Shown: positions 29,175 through 38,013 of the stretch, piece after piece
Position numbering within the stretch: the stretch's first letter is position 1
How the letters are laid out: every line of letters begins with the position of its first letter
Assembly (NCBI RefSeq): GCF_000765475.1
Contig: NZ_JRHO01000005.1
Coordinates: forward strand, 62,001-126,000
DNA: 64,000 nt
Direction of reading: 5' to 3'
Source: Methanococcoides methylutens
Lineage (GTDB): Archaea > Halobacteriota > Methanosarcinia > Methanosarcinales > Methanosarcinaceae
Notes under the pieces: generated by a model
Told to the model about the DNA's origin: nothing
The model's input: the letters and a program-made list of their open reading frames with translations, nothing else
Database searches by the model: none
Made by a program: the position numbers and the translations under genes

Positions 29175-29326
29175 TGACTCAGACAGAGAAGAACTTTGGA
29201 AGAGGCGCAAACGAGTGTAAAAGATGCGGCAGAAAGCAGGGTCTCGTACGCAAGTATGGTATCTACCTTTGCAGGCATTGTTTCAGGGAAATTGCCCATG
29301 ATATGGGATTTGAAAAATATACATGA
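29174..29326 (+). CDS. rps14: 30S ribosomal protein S14 (uS14, zinc type)
   Basis: A short 50-residue gene whose ATG overlaps the rpl5 stop. The protein has the four-cysteine zinc motif [11 protein letters not shown]...CRHC at residues 16-38 and ends [10 protein letters not shown]. It binds 16S rRNA in the head. A GGAGGTAGA ribosome-binding site precedes it. The length is exactly that of archaeal S14, and rps8 follows 11 bases downstream. Confidence 0.94.
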   Translation: MTQTEKNFGRGANECKRCGRKQGLVRKYGIYLCRHCFREIAHDMGFEKYT

Positions 29327-29337
29327 GGTGAACAGGT

Positions 29338-29730
29338 ATGGTATTATTAGATCCTCTTGCTGACGCGTTATCTACTATCAAGAACGCTGAAGCTGTTGGT
29401 AAAGATTCCTGCACTATCAAGCCCGCATCAAAGCTCATAGGAAATGTCCTTAAGGTCATGAAGGATCGTGGATATATCGGTGAGTTCGAGTTTGTGGAAG
29501 ATGGTAAGGCTGGAATATATACAGTAGAACTTATTGGACGTATTAACAAGTGTGGAGCTATCAAGCCACGTTATTCAGTTGGAGCAACCGAGTTTGAGAA
29601 ATGGGAGAAACAGTTCCTTCCAGCAAAGAACTTTGGTGTTCTGATCCTTACGACCCCTCAGGGAGTAATCTCCCAGTATGAGGCTCGTGAGAATAACGTT
29701 GGTGGCCAGTTATTATCATTTGTGTACTAA
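29338..29730 (+). CDS. rps8: 30S ribosomal protein S8 (uS8)
   Basis: A 130-residue 16S rRNA-binding protein; in many organisms it also represses the spc operon. The start [20 protein letters not shown] and the conserved ending [20 protein letters not shown] are typical. ATGAGGTGA precedes the ATG at 29338. There is no sign of an unusual insertion. It is followed by rpl6 after 17 bases. Confidence 0.95.
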   Translation: MVLLDPLADALSTIKNAEAVGKDSCTIKPASKLIGNVLKVMKDRGYIGEFEFVEDGKAGIYTVELIGRINKCGAIKPRYSVGATEFEKWEKQFLPAKNFGVLILTTPQGVISQYEARENNVGGQLLSFVY

Positions 29731-29747
29731 TTTAAGGGTGAGATGAT

Positions 29748-30281
29748 ATGGCAAAAGAAATCAAAAAAATAATCTCGATTCCTGAAGGTGTGACAGTAAC
29801 GTTAGAAAATAACGTTCTGTCCGCTTCAGGGCCCAAAGGTACCAACACAAGATTCGTGTGGTATCCAGGTGTAAACATTGAAGTGAACGGTTCAGAAGTG
29901 GTCGTTGACTCTCCATCATCGAGGAAAAAACAGAAAGCAATGGTCGGAACGCTTTCTTCCCACATCAATAATATGATGAAGGGAGCTGTGGATGGATTTG
30001 AGTATCACATGAAAGTGGTCTACTCTCACTTTCCAATGCAGCTTAAGGTCGAAGGAAAGCAGTTTGTCATCAGTAACTTCCTTGGTGAGAAGAAGCCAAG
30101 GGTTTCCAAGATCCTTGGTGAGACAACTGTAAAAACAAGTGGTGATGAAGTCATTGTCTCCGGTATCAACAAGGAAGATGTCGGTCAGACCGCTGCTAAT
30201 ATCGAGCAGAAGACAAAGATCAAGCGCTTTGATCCACGTGTGTTCCAGGATGGTATATACATCGTTGAGAAGAGGGTATGA
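29748..30281 (+). CDS. rpl6: 50S ribosomal protein L6 (uL6)
   Basis: A 177-residue protein built of two similar alpha/beta domains near the factor-binding site. The first domain begins [20 protein letters not shown]; the second contains [20 protein letters not shown]. The C-terminus [17 protein letters not shown] is the archaeal form. AAGGGTGAGATG provides the ribosome-binding site. The position between S8 and L32e is canonical for Euryarchaeota. Confidence 0.95.
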   Translation: MAKEIKKIISIPEGVTVTLENNVLSASGPKGTNTRFVWYPGVNIEVNGSEVVVDSPSSRKKQKAMVGTLSSHINNMMKGAVDGFEYHMKVVYSHFPMQLKVEGKQFVISNFLGEKKPRVSKILGETTVKTSGDEVIVSGINKEDVGQTAANIEQKTKIKRFDPRVFQDGIYIVEKRV

Positions 30282-30303
30282 GAGAGAAGTGTAGGTGATC
30301 TGA

Positions 30304-30750
30304 ATGGAAGATACAGTTAATGAAACTAACATGAAAGAAGCAGTGACCACCAAACTTGCACTTGATGATGAGTCCAAGAGACTTTTTAAAGTCAGGAAAG
30401 TCCAGAAGGCTAAGAAACCTGCATTCAAGAGGACTGATTCACACAAGTACAAGCGTCTGGATTCCAACTGGAGAAGACCAAGAGGTCTTCAGGGCAAGCA
30501 GCGCAGGCATATCGCCGCAAAAGGTGCTCTTGCACAGGCAGGATATGGTAGTCCTGTAGCAGTAAAAGGTCTTCACCCATCTGGGTATGCAGAAGTCCTT
30601 GTGAACACCATTAAAGATGTTGATGACGTTGATGCTTCCTTTGAGGCTATAAGGGTCGGAAGGACCGTTGGTGCAAGGAAGAAAGCAATCATCGAAGCAA
30701 AAGCAACTGAAATGGGTATTAAGATATTGAACCCTACCAGGAGTGAGTAA
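30304..30750 (+). CDS. rpl32e: 50S ribosomal protein L32e (eL32)
   Basis: An archaeal/eukaryotic-specific large-subunit protein of 148 residues. After an acidic N-terminal extension ([13 protein letters not shown]) comes the L32e core: [31 protein letters not shown]-type Arg-rich sequence, and [20 protein letters not shown]. It has no zinc motif, as is usual here. rpl19e starts two bases after its TAA. Confidence 0.94.
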   Translation: MEDTVNETNMKEAVTTKLALDDESKRLFKVRKVQKAKKPAFKRTDSHKYKRLDSNWRRPRGLQGKQRRHIAAKGALAQAGYGSPVAVKGLHPSGYAEVLVNTIKDVDDVDASFEAIRVGRTVGARKKAIIEAKATEMGIKILNPTRSE

Positions 30751-30751
30751 G

Positions 30752-31198
30752 ATGACCGATCTTACAAACCAGAAAAAACTTGCAGCAAAGGTCCTGGGTT
30801 GCGGAGTCCACAAGGTCTGGTTAGATCCTGAAGCTTCTGCTGAAATAGCAGTTGCTATTACAAGGGAAGATATCCGTGGTCTTATTGCAGGCGGAAGCAT
30901 AAAAGCAGAGCTTGTAAAGGGAGTTAGCCGCGGACGCGCAAGAGAAAGGGATGCAAAACGTAAATACGGCCACCGCAAGGGTCATGGTTCCCGTAAAGGT
31001 AGAAAGGGTGCACGTAACCCGAGGAAAGAGCAGTGGATGAAAAAGATCCGTGCTATCAGGAGGAGGCTTAAAGAGCTTCGTGCAGATGGTACACTCGATA
31101 AGTCCACATACTGCAAGGTCTACCGTAAAGCAAAGGGTGGCGAGTATAGGAACTTAGCTCATATGGAAGCGCATCTTAATATTAAGAAGACAGAATGA
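30752..31198 (+). CDS. rpl19e: 50S ribosomal protein L19e (eL19)
   Basis: A 148-residue helical, very basic protein on the solvent side of the large subunit. The core motifs are [20 protein letters not shown] and [20 protein letters not shown], followed by a long C-terminal helix. I use ATG 30752 (MTDLTNQKK), which lies just after GGAGTGAG and the rpl32e stop. A 59-base gap separates it from rpl18. Confidence 0.94.
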   Translation: MTDLTNQKKLAAKVLGCGVHKVWLDPEASAEIAVAITREDIRGLIAGGSIKAELVKGVSRGRARERDAKRKYGHRKGHGSRKGRKGARNPRKEQWMKKIRAIRRRLKELRADGTLDKSTYCKVYRKAKGGEYRNLAHMEAHLNIKKTE

Positions 31199-31257
31199 GC
31201 CTGAGGAATAAACAATGAAGACAAATTTATATGTTAAGTTGATGTGGAGGATCTAAT

Positions 31258-31779
31258 ATGGCTACAGGAGCCCGTTATAAAGTCCCATTCAGGCGACGAA
31301 GGGAAGGGCGTACAGATTATCACCAGAGACTCAGGTTACTTCTCTCAAAAGAGGATCGTGTGGTTGTGCGTAAGAGTGCAAGACACATGCAGTTGCAACT
31401 TGTGGCACCAGATGCAAAGGGAGATATGACATTAACGTCAGCTATCTCTACTGAGCTTGAGAAATATGGATACGAGGGATCAACCGGTAACACAACCGCA
31501 GCATACCTTACAGGTCTCTTGTTCGGATACAGGGCACTTAAGGAAGGCTATGAGAGCGGTGTACTGGATATCGGAATTCAGGCATCATCACCAGGATGTC
31601 GCGTGTATGCAGCACTCAAAGGTGTTGTTGACGCAGGACTGGATGTGCCTCACAATTCTTCAGTATTCCCATCTGATGAGCGTATAAGAGGAGAACACGT
31701 TGCAGAATATATGGAAGGATCCAATCTGCCGGAAGTGTTCGAAGCAGTTAAGGAAAAGATCCTTGCAGAGTTCAGTTAA
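31258..31779 (+). CDS. rpl18: 50S ribosomal protein L18 (uL18)
   Basis: A 5S rRNA-binding protein of the central protuberance, 173 residues in its archaeal form. It begins [20 protein letters not shown] and contains [20 protein letters not shown] and a C-terminal helical extension with [21 protein letters not shown] eight bases before ATG 31258 sets the start. It is followed by rps5. Confidence 0.94.
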   Translation: MATGARYKVPFRRRREGRTDYHQRLRLLLSKEDRVVVRKSARHMQLQLVAPDAKGDMTLTSAISTELEKYGYEGSTGNTTAAYLTGLLFGYRALKEGYESGVLDIGIQASSPGCRVYAALKGVVDAGLDVPHNSSVFPSDERIRGEHVAEYMEGSNLPEVFEAVKEKILAEFS

Positions 31780-31790
31780 GGTGTGGTTAT

Positions 31791-32426
31791 ATGGCATATG
31801 AATATAATGAGGAATGGGTACCCAAGACAAGGCTTGGTACGCTTGTTTCAGAAGGACAGGTTACTTCCATGGATGAAGCCATGGATTCCGGTCTCCCTAT
31901 AAGGGAATCAAAAATCGTTGATATATTATTACCTGATCTGGAGGACGAAGTTCTCGATATCAACATGGTTCAGAGGATGACCGACTCCGGAAGACGTGTC
32001 AAGTTCAGGGCAACCGTTATTGTTGGAAACGGCGATGGTTTTGTTGGACTTGGTCAGGCAAAGGATGTACAGGTAGGACCTGCTATCAGAAAGGCTATTG
32101 ACAATGCAAAGATCAACATCACACGTATCAAACGTGGATGCGGTTCATGGGAATGCGGTTGTGGACTTCCACATACCGTTCCTTCCGAGGTCAATGGAAA
32201 GGCAGGTAGTGTCACTGTAGTATTGAAGCCTGCACCACGTGGACTTGGACTTGCTGCTGGAGGCACTGCAAAGAAAGTGCTTGAAAAAGCAGGTGTCAAG
32301 GACGTATGGACCCGTACAGAAGGTCAGACAAGGACCACTCTCAACTTCGCAAAGGCAACATACAATGCTCTGATGAACACAGGCACTGTAAGAAGACCAA
32401 TTGTATTTGATGAGACGGAGGACTGA
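31791..32426 (+). CDS. rps5: 30S ribosomal protein S5 (uS5)
   Basis: A 211-residue small-subunit protein involved in decoding accuracy. The double-stranded RNA-binding-like N-domain contains [20 protein letters not shown], and the second domain ends [16 protein letters not shown] cysteine pair in [18 protein letters not shown] is a feature of the archaeal form and may bind metal. The ATG at 31791 follows AAGGTGTGG. It is two bases from rpl30. Confidence 0.95.
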   Translation: MAYEYNEEWVPKTRLGTLVSEGQVTSMDEAMDSGLPIRESKIVDILLPDLEDEVLDINMVQRMTDSGRRVKFRATVIVGNGDGFVGLGQAKDVQVGPAIRKAIDNAKINITRIKRGCGSWECGCGLPHTVPSEVNGKAGSVTVVLKPAPRGLGLAAGGTAKKVLEKAGVKDVWTRTEGQTRTTLNFAKATYNALMNTGTVRRPIVFDETED

Positions 32427-32428
32427 AT

Positions 32429-32890
32429 ATGTTCGCAGTAGTCAGAATGAGGGGCCAGGTAAATGTTCGCGGTGAGATCGAGGATACTCTCGGTATGCTT
32501 CGCCTTCACAAGGTCAACCATTGTGTATTCCTTGCTGACAACCCTAACAACAGGGGTATGATCCAGAAAGCAAAGGATTACATTGCATACGGTACTATTG
32601 ATGCTGATACTCTGGCAGATGTAATTGCCAAGCGCGGCAGGCTCGAGGGCGATGAACGTGTGACAGATGCTTATGTGAAGGAGAATACTGATTTCGACTC
32701 CATTAAAGCATTCGCAGAAGCTCTTGTCAGCGGTAATGCAAAGATCAATGACGTTCCTGGTCTGAAGCCGGTTTTCAGGCTTCACCCACCAAGGAAAGGT
32801 CACGCTGGTATTAAGAGGACCGCTCAGCAGGGCGGTGTCCTTGGAAACCATGGCGAAGACATAAAGACACTTTTGAACAAGATGAGGTGA
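32429..32890 (+). CDS. rpl30: 50S ribosomal protein L30 (uL30)
   Basis: A 153-residue archaeal L30. It starts [20 protein letters not shown], the family signature, and ends in the longer archaeal C-terminal part with [20 protein letters not shown]. The ATG at 32429 overlaps nothing but lies directly after the rps5 stop. Ordinary composition and order; rpl15 starts seven bases downstream. Confidence 0.95.
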   Translation: MFAVVRMRGQVNVRGEIEDTLGMLRLHKVNHCVFLADNPNNRGMIQKAKDYIAYGTIDADTLADVIAKRGRLEGDERVTDAYVKENTDFDSIKAFAEALVSGNAKINDVPGLKPVFRLHPPRKGHAGIKRTAQQGGVLGNHGEDIKTLLNKMR

Positions 32891-32897
32891 TGTTACT

Positions 32898-33338
32898 ATG
32901 AGCAACAAAACCAATACAAAGAAGTTCAGGGGTTCACGCACCTGCGGTGGCGGTACTACCAAGAATCGCCGTGGTGCAGGTAACCGTGGTGGACGTGGTA
33001 GGTCCGGTGAGAACAAACATCATTTCACAAGGGCTTTACAACTCGGATACATACGTGGAAGCAACCGTGGATTCTCTCGTCCATTAAAGATGATTCGTGA
33101 TGTTTCAGTGGTTAACGTCGGCGAACTTGACGAACTTGCAGATCAGCTTGTAGAAGATGGCTTTGCACAACTCGAAGAAGGTGCATATGCTATCAATCTT
33201 GCAGATCTTGAGATTGAAAAGGTTCTTGGTACCGGAAAAGTAACAAAGAATATGGTTGTTACAGCAAGCAGCTTCTCAGGAGTTGCTCGGAACAAGATCG
33301 AGAATGCAGGTGGATCCTGCGTAGAAATTGAAGAGTAA
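32898..33338 (+). CDS. rpl15: 50S ribosomal protein L15 (uL15)
   Basis: A 146-residue protein with the basic, glycine-rich N-terminus of L15 ([20 protein letters not shown], then [14 protein letters not shown]) and a globular C-terminal domain ending in the conserved [20 protein letters not shown]. The TAA stop is the first part of a hairpin (33336-33355), so the preceding r-protein unit probably ends here. Confidence 0.95.
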   Translation: MSNKTNTKKFRGSRTCGGGTTKNRRGAGNRGGRGRSGENKHHFTRALQLGYIRGSNRGFSRPLKMIRDVSVVNVGELDELADQLVEDGFAQLEEGAYAINLADLEIEKVLGTGKVTKNMVVTASSFSGVARNKIENAGGSCVEIEE

Positions 33339-33355
33339 TGTCTTTACAGACATTA
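33336..33355 (+). terminator. Hairpin after rpl15
   Basis: TAATGTC and GACATTA form a perfect seven-base stem containing the rpl15 stop, followed by TTTTATATTTG. It separates the r-protein genes from secY, which has its own TATA box. Confidence 0.6.
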
Positions 33356-33393
33356 CTTTTATATTTGTTGCGTTTTTATTTAGTGCAGATTAA

Positions 33394-33405
33394 TTTATAT
33401 TATAG
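33394..33405 (+). promoter_or_regulatory. TATA element of the secY unit
   Basis: TTTATATTATAG about 43 bases before the secY ATG, giving a short leader that contains ATAAAGGTG as ribosome-binding site. Confidence 0.5.
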
Positions 33406-33447
33406 CAAAGTCCAATGGACTTTCAATCCCGTATAAAGGTGTAGTTA

Positions 33448-34926
33448 ATGAGTCTCAGGGAGAGTTTGGAACCGTTTTTTAACAGATTGCCCGCCGTTGC
33501 AAGTCCGGAGGGGCATGTGCATTTTAAGAACAAGCTAATGTGGACTCTTGGAATATTGGTACTTTACTTTGCACTCGCAAATGTACCCCTTTTTGGTCTT
33601 TCCAAGGATTCTATTGACCTGTTCGAACAATATAGAGCGTTCTTTGCTGGAGCATCAGGATCACTAATGCTTCTTGGTATAGGTCCTATTGTTACCGCAT
33701 CGATTGTCCTTCAGCTTCTTGTGGGAGCTGACGTTATCAAGCTCAATATGTCCGATCCTGCAGACCAGGCGTTCTTCCAGGGTGCTCAGAAATTTATGGT
33801 CTTTGTAATGATCGTTCTTGAAGCTCTTCCACAGATCGTAGGAGGCTATATACAGCCGGATGCCGGAGTAGCATCTGCTCTTGGAGTTGGTCTTGGAGTT
33901 GTTACCTCCATTATATTCATCCAGATCTGTATAGGTGGGATGCTTATCCTTTTCATGGATGAGATCGTGTCAAAATGGGGAATTGGTTCCGGTGTGGGAC
34001 TGTTCATCGTTGCTGGTGTTTCACAGCAGATCGTAACTGGATTATTCAACTGGGGACTCGACACCGGAGGTCTTCCTATCGGAATTCTTCCAAAGTGGAT
34101 ATATATCGCTCAGAATGTAGGGCTAGATTACATTTTCACAGGCGATGGGGCTATGTTCCTGCTTATCAGAGGTGGAATCCTGGCACTTGTGAGTACTGTT
34201 GCGATCTTCCTGCTGGTAGTATATGTAGAAAGTACCCGCATTGAGATTCCATTAGCACACAGCGCTGTAAGAGGTGCAAGGGGTAGGTTCCCTGTAAAGC
34301 TTATCTATGCATCCGTTCTTCCAATGATCCTTGTAAGGGCTCTTCAGGCGAACATACAGATGATAGGTCTGCTACTTTCAGGACGTGGTATTACTCTGTT
34401 TGGTGAATACTATGGTTCCACTCCTATCAATGGGGTGATGTACTATCTGGCACCTATAAACAGTCCTTATGACTGGATACCTTCACTTGTAAGGGAAACA
34501 TTTACGGGATATGGTGTTCCGGTGCCTTCAATGTGGCAGGTAGGATTACATGTTCTCGTTGATGCAACATTCCTTATCGTTGGTGGTATTATATTCGCTC
34601 TGTTCTGGATCGAAACTACTGGCATGGGTGCCAAACCTACTGCACAGAAAGTGTTCAATTCAGGAATGCAGATCCCTGGTTTCAGGCGTAATGTTGGAAG
34701 TATCGAGAAGGTCATGGTTAGGTACATCCCGAAGGTAACCGTTATTGGTGGTGCCTTCATTGGCGTACTCACACTTGTGGCAAGTTTGCTGGGTACTATT
34801 GGTGGTGCCGGAGGTACAGGGTTACTGCTTACAGTAAGTATTGTATATCGTTTGTATGAGGATATTGCATCTGAACAGATGATGGAAATGCATCCAATGG
34901 TCAGATCTTTCTTCGGACAAGAGTAA
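33448..34926 (+). CDS. secY: Preprotein translocase subunit SecY
   Basis: Channel-forming subunit of the SecYEG/Sec61 translocon. The 492-residue protein has about ten hydrophobic helices, with the first after residue 28 (LMWTLGILVLYFALANVPLF), the plug-region glycine-rich segment and the cytoplasmic loops carrying IEIPLAHSAVRGARGRFPVK and the C-terminal ENPT-like turn. It exports the many signal-peptide proteins in this window. It has its own promoter and leads a unit of adk, the EMC3-like gene and cmk. Length is within the archaeal range. Confidence 0.96.
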   Translation: MSLRESLEPFFNRLPAVASPEGHVHFKNKLMWTLGILVLYFALANVPLFGLSKDSIDLFEQYRAFFAGASGSLMLLGIGPIVTASIVLQLLVGADVIKLNMSDPADQAFFQGAQKFMVFVMIVLEALPQIVGGYIQPDAGVASALGVGLGVVTSIIFIQICIGGMLILFMDEIVSKWGIGSGVGLFIVAGVSQQIVTGLFNWGLDTGGLPIGILPKWIYIAQNVGLDYIFTGDGAMFLLIRGGILALVSTVAIFLLVVYVESTRIEIPLAHSAVRGARGRFPVKLIYASVLPMILVRALQANIQMIGLLLSGRGITLFGEYYGSTPINGVMYYLAPINSPYDWIPSLVRETFTGYGVPVPSMWQVGLHVLVDATFLIVGGIIFALFWIETTGMGAKPTAQKVFNSGMQIPGFRRNVGSIEKVMVRYIPKVTVIGGAFIGVLTLVASLLGTIGGAGGTGLLLTVSIVYRLYEDIASEQMMEMHPMVRSFFGQE

Positions 34927-34949
34927 ACGAAAAAAATGGAGATATTTAA

Positions 34950-35597
34950 ATGAACGTTGTGTTATTTGGTCCACCGGGTGCAGGAAAAGGCACCCAGGCC
35001 AAGGAACTGGCTAAGCATTATCAGATCCCTCACATATCTACCGGTGATATCTTGAGGGCTAACGTGCGTGATGGTACCGAACTTGGGCGTGAAGCCAAGG
35101 GATACATGGATAAAGGTGAACTTGTGCCTGATGAAGTATTGATTGGTATTATCAAGAACCGCCTCACAGAGTCTGACTGCAAGACCGGATATCTTCTTGA
35201 TGGGTATCCAAGGACAACTCCTCAGGCAGACGCTCTGTCAGGTATCCTTGATGATATTGGGATGCCTCTTGAAGTCGTCCTCAATATTGATGTTGCCGAT
35301 GAGGAACTTGTAACCCGTCTTTGTGGAAGGTACATGTGTAATTGTGGTGAGAGCTATCACATCAAGTTCAATCCTCCAAAAGAAGAGGGTGTCTGTAATG
35401 CATGTGGTGCACAGCTCTACCAGCGCGATGATGATAAAGAGGATGTCATCAGGCAAAGACTCGATTCCTATAAAGAGAAGACTCAGCCTCTTATCGATTA
35501 TTACAAGGGTAAAGGTATCCTTGTTAATATTGATGGGGCTGGTGAGATCGGCAGGGTATTTTCAGATATCTGCGAAGTACTTGACCAGTACAAGTAA
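34950..35597 (+). CDS. adk: Adenylate kinase with zinc-type lid
   Basis: Interconverts ATP and AMP with 2 ADP. The P-loop is FGPPGAGKGTQAK at residues 5-17. The NMP-binding region contains HISTGDILRANV. The lid carries four cysteines (CGRYMCNCGESYH, later CNAC), as in zinc-stabilised bacterial long-form enzymes and unlike the short archaeal AdkA trimer. It has 215 residues. It stands in the conserved secY-adk arrangement. The lid contacts and catalytic arginines (IRQRLDSYKEKT) are intact. Confidence 0.94.
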   Translation: MNVVLFGPPGAGKGTQAKELAKHYQIPHISTGDILRANVRDGTELGREAKGYMDKGELVPDEVLIGIIKNRLTESDCKTGYLLDGYPRTTPQADALSGILDDIGMPLEVVLNIDVADEELVTRLCGRYMCNCGESYHIKFNPPKEEGVCNACGAQLYQRDDDKEDVIRQRLDSYKEKTQPLIDYYKGKGILVNIDGAGEIGRVFSDICEVLDQYK

Positions 35598-35618
35598 ACT
35601 AATAGAAGGTGATGATGC

Positions 35619-36239
35619 ATGGCAGATTCAAATTTCAAGAAAACAGCAGAAAGGTTTGTACTGGCGGTCGGTATCTCTTTAATGATAGGGATTCTTGTTC
35701 TCGGTGAGGAGGGCAGGGAGGGTATCGGAGCTATCGTTGGCATCCTGATGGACCCTATAAGTGCTATGGTCGGTGATGGCAACTTCCATATAATGTTGTT
35801 CATCATGGCAGCAATCACTGCTTTGTATGCATCACTTATTCAGAAATATACCATTAACTGGCAACTTATGCGCAACACACAGGAGCGCATGAAGTCCTTC
35901 CAGAAGGAATTCCGTGAGGCACAGCTCTCACAGAATACCTATATGGTCAAGAAATTAGAAGAACAGCGTGCTGATATGATGTCTGACCAGATGGAAATGT
36001 CAAAGCAGCAGTTCAAACCGATGGCATATATCAGTATTATATCTTTGCCTCTTTTCATGTGGGCATACCATTACATTAGCCTGCATCCGGGTGCTTCACT
36101 CGTATTCCCATTTTGGGGAGAGCAGGAGCTTGTGACCACTGTTCTGGGTCCGATCCAGTACTGGATATTCTGGTATTTCATCACATCACTGGCTATCAGT
36201 CAGGTAGTGCGTAAAGCACTGGATATTGGTGGCGTCTAA
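35619..36239 (+). CDS. EMC3/TMCO1-type membrane insertase (DUF106)
   Basis: A 206-residue membrane protein of the archaeal Ylp1/DUF106 family, related to YidC/Oxa1. It would help insert membrane proteins next to SecY. There are hydrophobic helices at about residues 12-30, 42-66 and 122-145 plus 170-195. A charged cytoplasmic coiled coil lies between them (KYTINWQLMRNTQERMKSFQ and EEQRADMMSDQMEMSK), which is the family's ribosome-facing hairpin. The genomic position directly after secY-adk is conserved and supports a role in membrane protein biogenesis. Confidence 0.88.
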   Translation: MADSNFKKTAERFVLAVGISLMIGILVLGEEGREGIGAIVGILMDPISAMVGDGNFHIMLFIMAAITALYASLIQKYTINWQLMRNTQERMKSFQKEFREAQLSQNTYMVKKLEEQRADMMSDQMEMSKQQFKPMAYISIISLPLFMWAYHYISLHPGASLVFPFWGEQELVTTVLGPIQYWIFWYFITSLAISQVVRKALDIGGV

Positions 36240-36241
36240 GT

Positions 36242-36772
36242 ATGCTTTTAACTATTAGTGGACTGCCGGGCAGTGGGACCACAACCGTGGGTAAGCTACT
36301 GGCAGAACATTATGGCGTGGAGATGATCTCCGCAGGTGATGTTTTCAGAGGTCTTGCAAAAGAACGCGGAATGACACTTGCAGAGTTTGGCAGTCTTGCA
36401 GAGTCTGATCCTTCAATAGACATTGAGATCGACAAAAGACAGCGCGAGATCGCCAATCGTTCCGATGATCTTATTCTTGAAGGGCGGCTTGCAGGACATA
36501 TGGCTGCAAATGCTCTGAAGTTGTGGATCAAAGCTCCCATGGAAGTGCGTGTCAGGAGAATAGTCGAAAGAGAAGGCTCATCCTTTGATGTACGTCTGAA
36601 GGAGACTATGGGGCGTGAAGCTTCAGAAGCATTACGTTACAAAGAGATCCATTCAATTGATATCAACGATCTTTCTATCTATGATGTAGTTATTGATTCC
36701 AGTCGCTGGGACCAATTTGCGATCACAGACATTCTTATCCGGGCCATCGATGGCTATGGCGGATTTAAATAA
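36242..36772 (+). CDS. cmk: Cytidylate kinase (archaeal type)
   Basis: Phosphorylates CMP and dCMP. The 176-residue protein is of the short archaeal type, with P-loop ISGLPGSGTTTVGKLL at residues 4-19 and MISAGDVFRGLAKERG in the nucleotide monophosphate region. A DLILEGRLAGHMA segment follows and RVRRIVEREG provides lid arginines. The unusual Thr-Thr in place of Lys-Thr/Ser after GSG is the norm in archaeal CMP kinases. ATG 36242 is two bases after the preceding stop, so it is co-transcribed with the insertase gene. Confidence 0.9.
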   Translation: MLLTISGLPGSGTTTVGKLLAEHYGVEMISAGDVFRGLAKERGMTLAEFGSLAESDPSIDIEIDKRQREIANRSDDLILEGRLAGHMAANALKLWIKAPMEVRVRRIVEREGSSFDVRLKETMGREASEALRYKEIHSIDINDLSIYDVVIDSSRWDQFAITDILIRAIDGYGGFK

Positions 36773-36791
36773 ATAATTTACAGGTACTGCT

Positions 36792-37784
36792 ATGGTTTCA
36801 TCAAGAATTTCTAAAGACGTGGATATGATGGTCGTAAAGGCACATGCCACCACGAATGCCGCATATGGTTGCAAGCCGGAAGATCGTCCTATTCTTGATT
36901 ACATTAATCTGGGTGTTGTGAACATCGACAAACCTGTAGGTCCTACCAGTCATGAGGTGACGGCATGGATCAGGGATATGGTGGGTGTAAGCAAGGCCGG
37001 TCATTCCGGTTCACTTGATCCCGGTGTTACAGGTGTACTTCCAGTGATGCTTGGGAAAGCTACTAAAGCAGTCTCAGCACTGCGCCTTTCGGGCAAGGAA
37101 TACATTTGCCTCATGCACCTTCACAATGACGTTCCTGAAGTTAAGATCAGGCGTGTCTGTAAGGACTTCAACGGTCCCATTTACCAGACCCCTCCTATTA
37201 TCTCTGCTGTCAAGAGGCAGTTGCGAATCAGGAATATCTATTATCTTGATGTTCTAGAGATCGACGGCAGGGAAGTGCTCATGAGGGTAGGCTGTGAGGC
37301 GGGGACATATCTGCGCAAGCTTTGCCATGACATTGGTCTCATACTGGGCTGTGGTGCTCACATGAAGCAACTACGCAGGACAGGCACAGGTCCATTCAGG
37401 GAGGACACTCTGGTGACCCTCTATGATCTCAAGGATGCCTGTGTTTTCTGGCAGGAGGACAACGACGAGACTGAGCTTCGAAAGCTTATACTCCCAATGG
37501 AGGCTGGTTTGTCTCATCTGCCCCGCATTGTTATACGCGATACTGCCGTAGATGCGATATGCAGGGGTGCATACCTTGCAGTTTCAGGTATCGTTTCTTT
37601 TAGCAAGAGCATAAAAAAGGACGACAAGATCGCGTTATTCACCTTAAAAGGAGAAGCTGTAGCACTATGCAAGGCATCTATGGATTCCGACGAACTACTG
37701 AACAATGATCACGGAATAGCCTGTATCACCGAAAGAGTAATAATGGATGCCGCTATTTATCCAAGTTGCTGGACGACAAAATAA
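36792..37784 (+). CDS. cbf5: Pseudouridine synthase Cbf5 (H/ACA RNP and tRNA)
   Basis: Converts uridine to pseudouridine, guided by H/ACA RNAs or acting alone on tRNA U55. The catalytic segment is AGHSGSLDPGVTGVLPVMLG, with the essential Asp in LDPG. The TruB-type thumb and YICLMHLHNDVPE follow, then EAGTYLRKLCHDIG. A C-terminal PUA domain occupies the last 75 residues (LPRIVIRDTAVDAICRGAYL at its start). 330 residues, normal. ATG 36792 is used; ATG 36825 would also preserve the core. This is the last gene of the first r-protein block. Confidence 0.95.
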   Translation: MVSSRISKDVDMMVVKAHATTNAAYGCKPEDRPILDYINLGVVNIDKPVGPTSHEVTAWIRDMVGVSKAGHSGSLDPGVTGVLPVMLGKATKAVSALRLSGKEYICLMHLHNDVPEVKIRRVCKDFNGPIYQTPPIISAVKRQLRIRNIYYLDVLEIDGREVLMRVGCEAGTYLRKLCHDIGLILGCGAHMKQLRRTGTGPFREDTLVTLYDLKDACVFWQEDNDETELRKLILPMEAGLSHLPRIVIRDTAVDAICRGAYLAVSGIVSFSKSIKKDDKIALFTLKGEAVALCKASMDSDELLNNDHGIACITERVIMDAAIYPSCWTTK

Positions 37785-37813
37785 ATGCCAGTCAGCACGA
37801 ATATGGCTTTTTT

Positions 37814-37896
37814 GCCGAGGTAGTCTAGTGGTAGGGCGCAAGCCTGGAAAGCTTGTGGGGCCTGTCCCCTCGGGAGTTCGAATCTCCCCCTCGGCG
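37814..37896 (+). tRNA. tRNA-Ser (GGA)
   Basis: Acceptor GCCGAGG pairs with CCTCGGC. The D arm, anticodon stem CAAGC/GCTTG around loop CTGGAAA (anticodon GGA), long variable arm (GGGG...CCCC) and T arm GGGAG-TTCGAAT-CTCCC are all complete. The discriminator is G and CCA is not encoded. It reads UCC/UCU codons. It lies at the junction where the ribosomal block ends and unrelated genes begin. Confidence 0.97.
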
Positions 37897-38013
37897 CTTT
37901 AATATTTTTCTGAAATTAATATTAAGCTTTTGATTCCTATTTTTCTTCAATTATCTAAATCTTCTTTGGAAATATATATATCTCGAAAACTCACATTATT
38001 CTATGTGATAGGT